Assembly: GCA_938009055.1 (NCBI GenBank)
Contig: CALLIO010000053.1
Location: 1 to 8,433 of the forward strand
Direction of reading: 5' to 3'
DNA: 8,433 nt
Origin: an uncultured Altererythrobacter sp.
Lineage (GTDB): Bacteria; Pseudomonadota; Alphaproteobacteria; Sphingomonadales; Sphingomonadaceae
Each line of letters starts with the position of its first letter. The first letter of the stretch is position 1. This document shows, one piece after another, positions 6,125 to 8,433 of this stretch. Both the position numbers and the translations under genes were made by a program. The notes under the pieces were generated by a model. That model was not told the DNA's origin. It saw nothing but the letters and a program-made list of their open reading frames with translations, and searched no databases.

Positions 6125-7162
6125 TTATATAGAATGGTTTCGGACAGCTTCAATCAAAGCTTCAACATGCTCGATTGGAGTGAATTGCCCAATCCCATGA
6201 CCCAGATTGAAAACATGCGGCCGATCAGCAAAGCAATCGAGGATGAATTTGGCTCGATCGGTTAAGCGATTTCCCCCTGCCATCAGCATCAATGGATCCA
6301 AATTGCCTTGCACTGGCATGCCGGTTGGAAGAATTGAATGCGCCCATTCAGGGTCCACGGTTTCATCGAGGCCAATCGCATCGACCCCTGTTTCAGCAGC
6401 ATAGGCTGCTAGCTTGGCTCCTGCGCCCTTTGGAAAGCCAATCACAGGGGTAGCAGGGTGAGAGGCCTTTATTGCGCCTGTAATCGCTGCATTGGGCGCT
6501 ATGACCCATTTCTCGAACTCATCGGGAGCTAGACTACCCGCCCAACTGTCGAACAATTGCACAGCTTCTGCGCCTGCATCAATCTGGCCGCGCAAATACA
6601 CAATTGTTTGATCAACGATTGCATCAACGATCGCTTGGAAAGCTTTAGGGTCTTTGAAAGCCAATTCGCGTGTCACGTGCTGATCGCGGCTGCCCTCGCC
6701 TGCCACCATGTATGTCGCAACAGTCCAAGGACTTCCTGCAAAGCCCAGCATTGTGACATCCGGACTGAGCTGCTCGCAGCACAAGCGCACAGTCTGGTAA
6801 ATCGCATCATAGCGATCTGGCCTTGCTTCAAAGTCCGACAAGACTGCATCGACTAGCGGCGGGGAAAGCTTGGGGCCCTCGCCTGCTAGAAATTCCAATC
6901 CTTGCCCCATGGCATGCGGGACAATCAGAATGTCCGAGAAGAGAATGGCTCCATCAAATCCAAATCGCTTGATTGGCTGCAAAGTAATCTCAGCAGCTGC
7001 CTTGCTATCATAGACCAGCGCCAGGAAACCGCCCTTCTCAGCGCGCAACTTGCGATATTCCGGCAGATAGCGCCCAGCTTGACGCATCAGCCACATGGGC
7101 CGCCTTTTGGGAGCATTATCAGGGAGTGTTCCGCGCAGAGTGTCGAGAAGCAAACCAGGCAT
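6125..7162 (-). CDS. hemE: Uroporphyrinogen decarboxylase
   Basis: HemE removes the four acetate carboxyls of uroporphyrinogen III to give coproporphyrinogen III in the cytosolic part of haem synthesis. The 345-residue protein is normal length. It carries both family signatures: PMWLMRQAGRYLPEY (22-36, with active-site arginines R27 and R31) and GFAGSPWTVATYM (140-152). It also has the substrate-binding aspartate in FSDILIVP (D76), NLDP (287-290) and FNLGHGI (318-324, with the conserved histidine). I take ATG 7162 as the start. A TTG at 7177 would add only five residues and reach towards the A/T-rich run. Neither start has a strong Shine-Dalgarno. It is the first gene of a hemE-hemJ unit running away from the putative origin, and the A/T-rich sequence at 7180-7199 may also form part of its promoter. 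Identification is certain. Confidence 0.98.
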   Translation of the reverse strand: MPGLLLDTLRGTLPDNAPKRRPMWLMRQAGRYLPEYRKLRAEKGGFLALVYDSKAAAEITLQPIKRFGFDGAILFSDILIVPHAMGQGLEFLAGEGPKLSPPLVDAVLSDFEARPDRYDAIYQTVRLCCEQLSPDVTMLGFAGSPWTVATYMVAGEGSRDQHVTRELAFKDPKAFQAIVDAIVDQTIVYLRGQIDAGAEAVQLFDSWAGSLAPDEFEKWVIAPNAAITGAIKASHPATPVIGFPKGAGAKLAAYAAETGVDAIGLDETVDPEWAHSILPTGMPVQGNLDPLMLMAGGNRLTDRAKFILDCFADRPHVFNLGHGIGQFTPIEHVEALIEAVRNHSI

Positions 7163-7180
7163 CGAGACTGAGTCCAATCA

Positions 7181-7198
7181 ATAAATATATATATTTAT
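7181..7198. repeat. Perfect 18-bp A/T palindrome (candidate DNA-unwinding element)
   Basis: ATAAATATATATATTTAT is its own reverse complement and sits in a 20-bp stretch with no G or C (7180-7199), 19 bases upstream of the hemE ATG. No other pure A/T stretch this long is evident in the window. Its low melting stability suits an origin unwinding element. It could also supply -10 sequence for hemE; the two roles are not exclusive. Confidence 0.65.
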
Positions 7199-7224
7199 AG
7201 GAAGAATGTGGTGTTTGTTGGCCC

Positions 7225-7233
7225 TGTGGATTT
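7225..7233 (-). promoter_or_regulatory. DnaA-box-like site
   Basis: The minus strand reads AAATCCACA, matching seven of nine positions of TTATCCACA, including the whole ATCCACA core. It lies 27 bp from the A/T palindrome, within the putative origin. Confidence 0.45.
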
Positions 7234-7332
7234 CGGGGATTGCAGCGCCTTGCCCGATTCATCCCGCAATGAACAGAGTTTTGCTGGACACCGAATCGCC
7301 GGATTGCTTGAGTCGAGTCAATCTTTTGCCCG

Positions 7333-7341
7333 CTATCCCCA
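7333..7341 (+). promoter_or_regulatory. Weak DnaA-box-like site
   Basis: CTATCCCCA matches seven of nine positions of TTATCCACA, with mismatches at positions 1 and 7. It lies centrally in the putative origin, just right of the GANTC cluster. On its own it would not be called. Confidence 0.25.
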
Positions 7342-7444
7342 GACTGTCGAAAAGTCAGCTGACCTGTCGGCAAGCCCACCCATCAAAGCTCGGCTTTGGG
7401 TATGAAACCTATGCCCCATCTTGTCGCCAGACTTCTCCCGTGGT

Positions 7445-7465
7445 TTATGCCTAGATGTTTCCACA
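7445..7465 (+). promoter_or_regulatory. Pair of DnaA-box-like sites
   Basis: GTTTCCACA at 7457-7465 matches seven of nine positions of TTATCCACA. Three bases upstream, TTATGCCTA at 7445-7453 keeps the TTAT half but departs at three positions. Both read in the same direction and lie 28-48 bases before the start of the PPDK regulator gene. They are imperfect and are supported mainly by location. Confidence 0.35.
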
Positions 7466-7492
7466 AGGCCAAGAGTTCTTCAAAACGCAGCC

Positions 7493-8338
7493 ATGTATCG
7501 TCTTCACTTGCATCTCGTATCGGACTCCACAGGTGAAACTCTGGAGATGATCGCCAAAGCTGCGATCGCTCAATTCGAAGATGCAGAAGTCATTCGCCAC
7601 TTTTGGCCAATGGTTCGATCCAAACAGCATTTGGACCGGATTGTCACTGATCTGGCTGACAATCCCGGCCTCGTTCTCTTCACTCTGGTTAATGCCGAAA
7701 CCCGCGCACGATTGGAAGAGCATTGCCGGCAATTGGGATTGCCCGCTGTGCCAGCATTGGATGCCGTGACTGCAGCGCTGGAATCGCAATTGGGTCAAGA
7801 AGCGCATGGCAAGCCGGGCCGCCAGCACTTGATGGATGATGCCTATTTCGAGCGAGTTGAAGCAATCCAGTTTACGATTGCTCATGATGATGGGATTGCA
7901 TGGGAGGATTGGGAGCAAGCCGATATTATTCTGGCGGGAGTCTCGCGCAGTTCCAAAACGCCAACCAGCATTTATCTTGCCAATCGCGGTTATAAGGTCG
8001 CCAATATTCCGATTGTGGTTGAAAGCCCGCCGCCCAAGGCCTTGTTTGGTTTGCGCCATCCCTTGGTAGTGGGATTAACAACTGCGCCAGAGCGATTGAT
8101 TCAAATCCGCCGCAATCGGCTGCTGTCTTTGAACGAAGGCACAGAGACATCCTATGTCGATGGCGATCACATCAAGGATGAACTGCAATTTGCCCGGCGG
8201 ATGTTTGCCGACAACGGCTGGCCGGTGATTGATGTGACGCGCCGATCGATTGAGGAAAGCGCCGCTGCGATTATCCGCCTTGTGCAAGAGCGCGCGCGGC
8301 GTGAGCGTCCGGTGGGTGGGGTGTCGAAGCCAATATGA
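7493..8338 (+). CDS. ppsR: PEP synthase / pyruvate, phosphate dikinase regulatory protein (DUF299, bifunctional kinase/phosphotransferase)
   Basis: The family controls PEP synthase or pyruvate, phosphate dikinase by ADP-dependent phosphorylation of an active-site-region threonine and by Pi-dependent dephosphorylation. The 281-residue product begins with the characteristic YRLHLHLVSDSTGETLE. It carries the nucleotide-binding loop GVSRSSKTPTS (149-159), the HDDG motif (131-134) and NIPIVVESPPPKALF (171-185). ATG 7493 is chosen because the conserved N-terminus begins at once; an upstream in-frame TTG (7421) would add 24 unconserved residues inside the putative origin. No clear Shine-Dalgarno is seen. 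Which dikinase it regulates cannot be told here, and the symbol ppsR is used in the generic sense. This is the 'RP001' gene flanking the Caulobacter origin. Its stop overlaps the maf start as ATGA, implying coupling. Confidence 0.96.
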   Translation: MYRLHLHLVSDSTGETLEMIAKAAIAQFEDAEVIRHFWPMVRSKQHLDRIVTDLADNPGLVLFTLVNAETRARLEEHCRQLGLPAVPALDAVTAALESQLGQEAHGKPGRQHLMDDAYFERVEAIQFTIAHDDGIAWEDWEQADIILAGVSRSSKTPTSIYLANRGYKVANIPIVVESPPPKALFGLRHPLVVGLTTAPERLIQIRRNRLLSLNEGTETSYVDGDHIKDELQFARRMFADNGWPVIDVTRRSIEESAAAIIRLVQERARRERPVGGVSKPI

Positions 8339-8433
8339 CTTCCTCCCCCCTTATATTGGCTTCGAAATCAAGCTCTCGCCGCGCCATGTTGGATGCGGCT
8401 GGCGTTTCCTATGAGGCCATTCCCGCTGATTGC
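8335..8433 (+). CDS. maf: Maf-family nucleotide pyrophosphatase (5' part, cut by window edge)
   Basis: Only the first 33 codons are present, and the frame stays open to the edge. The translation begins MTSSPLILASKSSSRRAML, the typical Maf opening: the (I/L)LAS-x-S-xx-R segment forms part of the triphosphate-binding site. Maf proteins hydrolyse non-canonical or modified nucleoside triphosphates to monophosphates, and some bacterial members are implicated in septum control. The ATG overlaps the stop of the preceding gene by four bases. In alphaproteobacteria maf commonly follows this regulator gene and precedes aroE, coaE and dnaQ, which would be expected beyond the edge. Which Maf subgroup it belongs to cannot be judged from this fragment. 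Confidence 0.9.
   Translation, partial: MTSSPLILASKSSSRRAMLDAAGVSYEAIPADC

Larger units (their letters stand above)
7170..7319. promoter_or_regulatory. Cluster of five GANTC (CcrM-type) methylation sites
   Basis: The sites are GAGTC 7170-7174, GATTC 7256-7260, GAATC 7293-7297, GAGTC 7310-7314 and GAGTC 7315-7319; the last two abut as GAGTCGAGTC. A four-base-specific site is expected about once per 256 bp, so this is dense. A sixth lies at 7523-7527, just inside the next gene. In Caulobacter, CcrM methylates GANTC and the origin carries several such sites. The methylase gene is not in this window. Confidence 0.7.
7163..7492. other. Putative chromosomal replication origin (oriC) between hemE and the PPDK regulator
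   Basis: This 330-bp gene-free interval separates two divergent transcription units. In Caulobacter crescentus the chromosomal origin lies in the equivalent gap between hemE and the RP001-type gene, a synteny shared with Rickettsia. The sequence shows matching elements: a 20-bp A/T-only run at 7180-7199 (candidate unwinding element), five GANTC sites at 7170-7319, and DnaA-box-like 9-mers at 7225, 7333, 7445 and 7457. I find no TTAA-N7-TTAA CtrA site. A weak plus-strand promoter for the regulator is conceivable (TTGTCG 7421-7426, 17-nt spacer, TTTATG 7444-7449). The remainder shows no ORF or RNA gene. Origin function is inferred from synteny plus motifs. Confidence 0.75.

Noticed and set aside
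6675..6680. Second CACGTG core as another parS.
   Set aside because: The flanks (TGT...CTG) do not match the parS palindrome, and it lies within hemE coding sequence.

Overview
The window looks like the replication-origin region of an alphaproteobacterial chromosome, most likely from the Sphingomonadales (Erythrobacteraceae-like). This rests on gene content and order: mnmE next to a parS-like site, a DUF6489-type small protein, rho, a HemJ-type membrane protein, hemE, then the PEP synthase/pyruvate phosphate dikinase regulator (the 'RP001'/DUF299 family) and maf. Base composition is about half G+C by eye, lower than most sphingomonads. No transposase, phage gene, rRNA, intact tRNA or CRISPR array is visible.

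Left to right: a parS-like ParB site (29-44) lies just past the 3' end of mnmE (minus, 57-1331). Upstream of mnmE on the same strand is a DUF6489-like gene (1354-1614). Divergent from these is a two-gene plus-strand unit: a membrane-anchored FMN/3Fe-4S glutamate-synthase-like protein (1722-3311), whose stop overlaps the start of an NTF2/SnoaL-like protein (3308-3709). Converging on it is a short BLUF blue-light sensor (minus, 3725-4132), whose ribosome-binding site lies in a potential hairpin. Next on the minus strand are rho (4213-5478) with a 195-bp upstream region holding three inverted repeats, hemJ-like (5674-6117) and hemE (6125-7162). After a 330-bp gene-free gap come, on the plus strand, the PPDK/PEPS regulator (7493-8338) and the first 33 codons of maf (8335 to the edge), with overlapping stop and start.

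The gap at 7163-7492 is the most interesting stretch. In Caulobacter crescentus the chromosomal origin lies between hemE and the RP001-type gene. Here the same interval holds a 20-bp pure A/T run with a perfect 18-bp palindrome, five GANTC (CcrM-type methylation) sites in 150 bp, and several imperfect DnaA-box-like 9-mers. Together with a parS-like site about 7.2 kb away, this makes the interval a strong candidate for oriC.

The housekeeping genes fit a conserved origin-proximal cluster: tRNA wobble modification (mnmE), transcription termination (rho), two steps of haem synthesis (hemE, hemJ), central-carbon control (PPDK regulator) and nucleotide sanitation (maf). All of them point away from the putative origin. 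The glutamate-synthase-like/NTF2-like pair breaks this pattern by pointing towards it. With the adjacent BLUF gene, it looks like an accessory insertion between rho and mnmE; its function is unknown.
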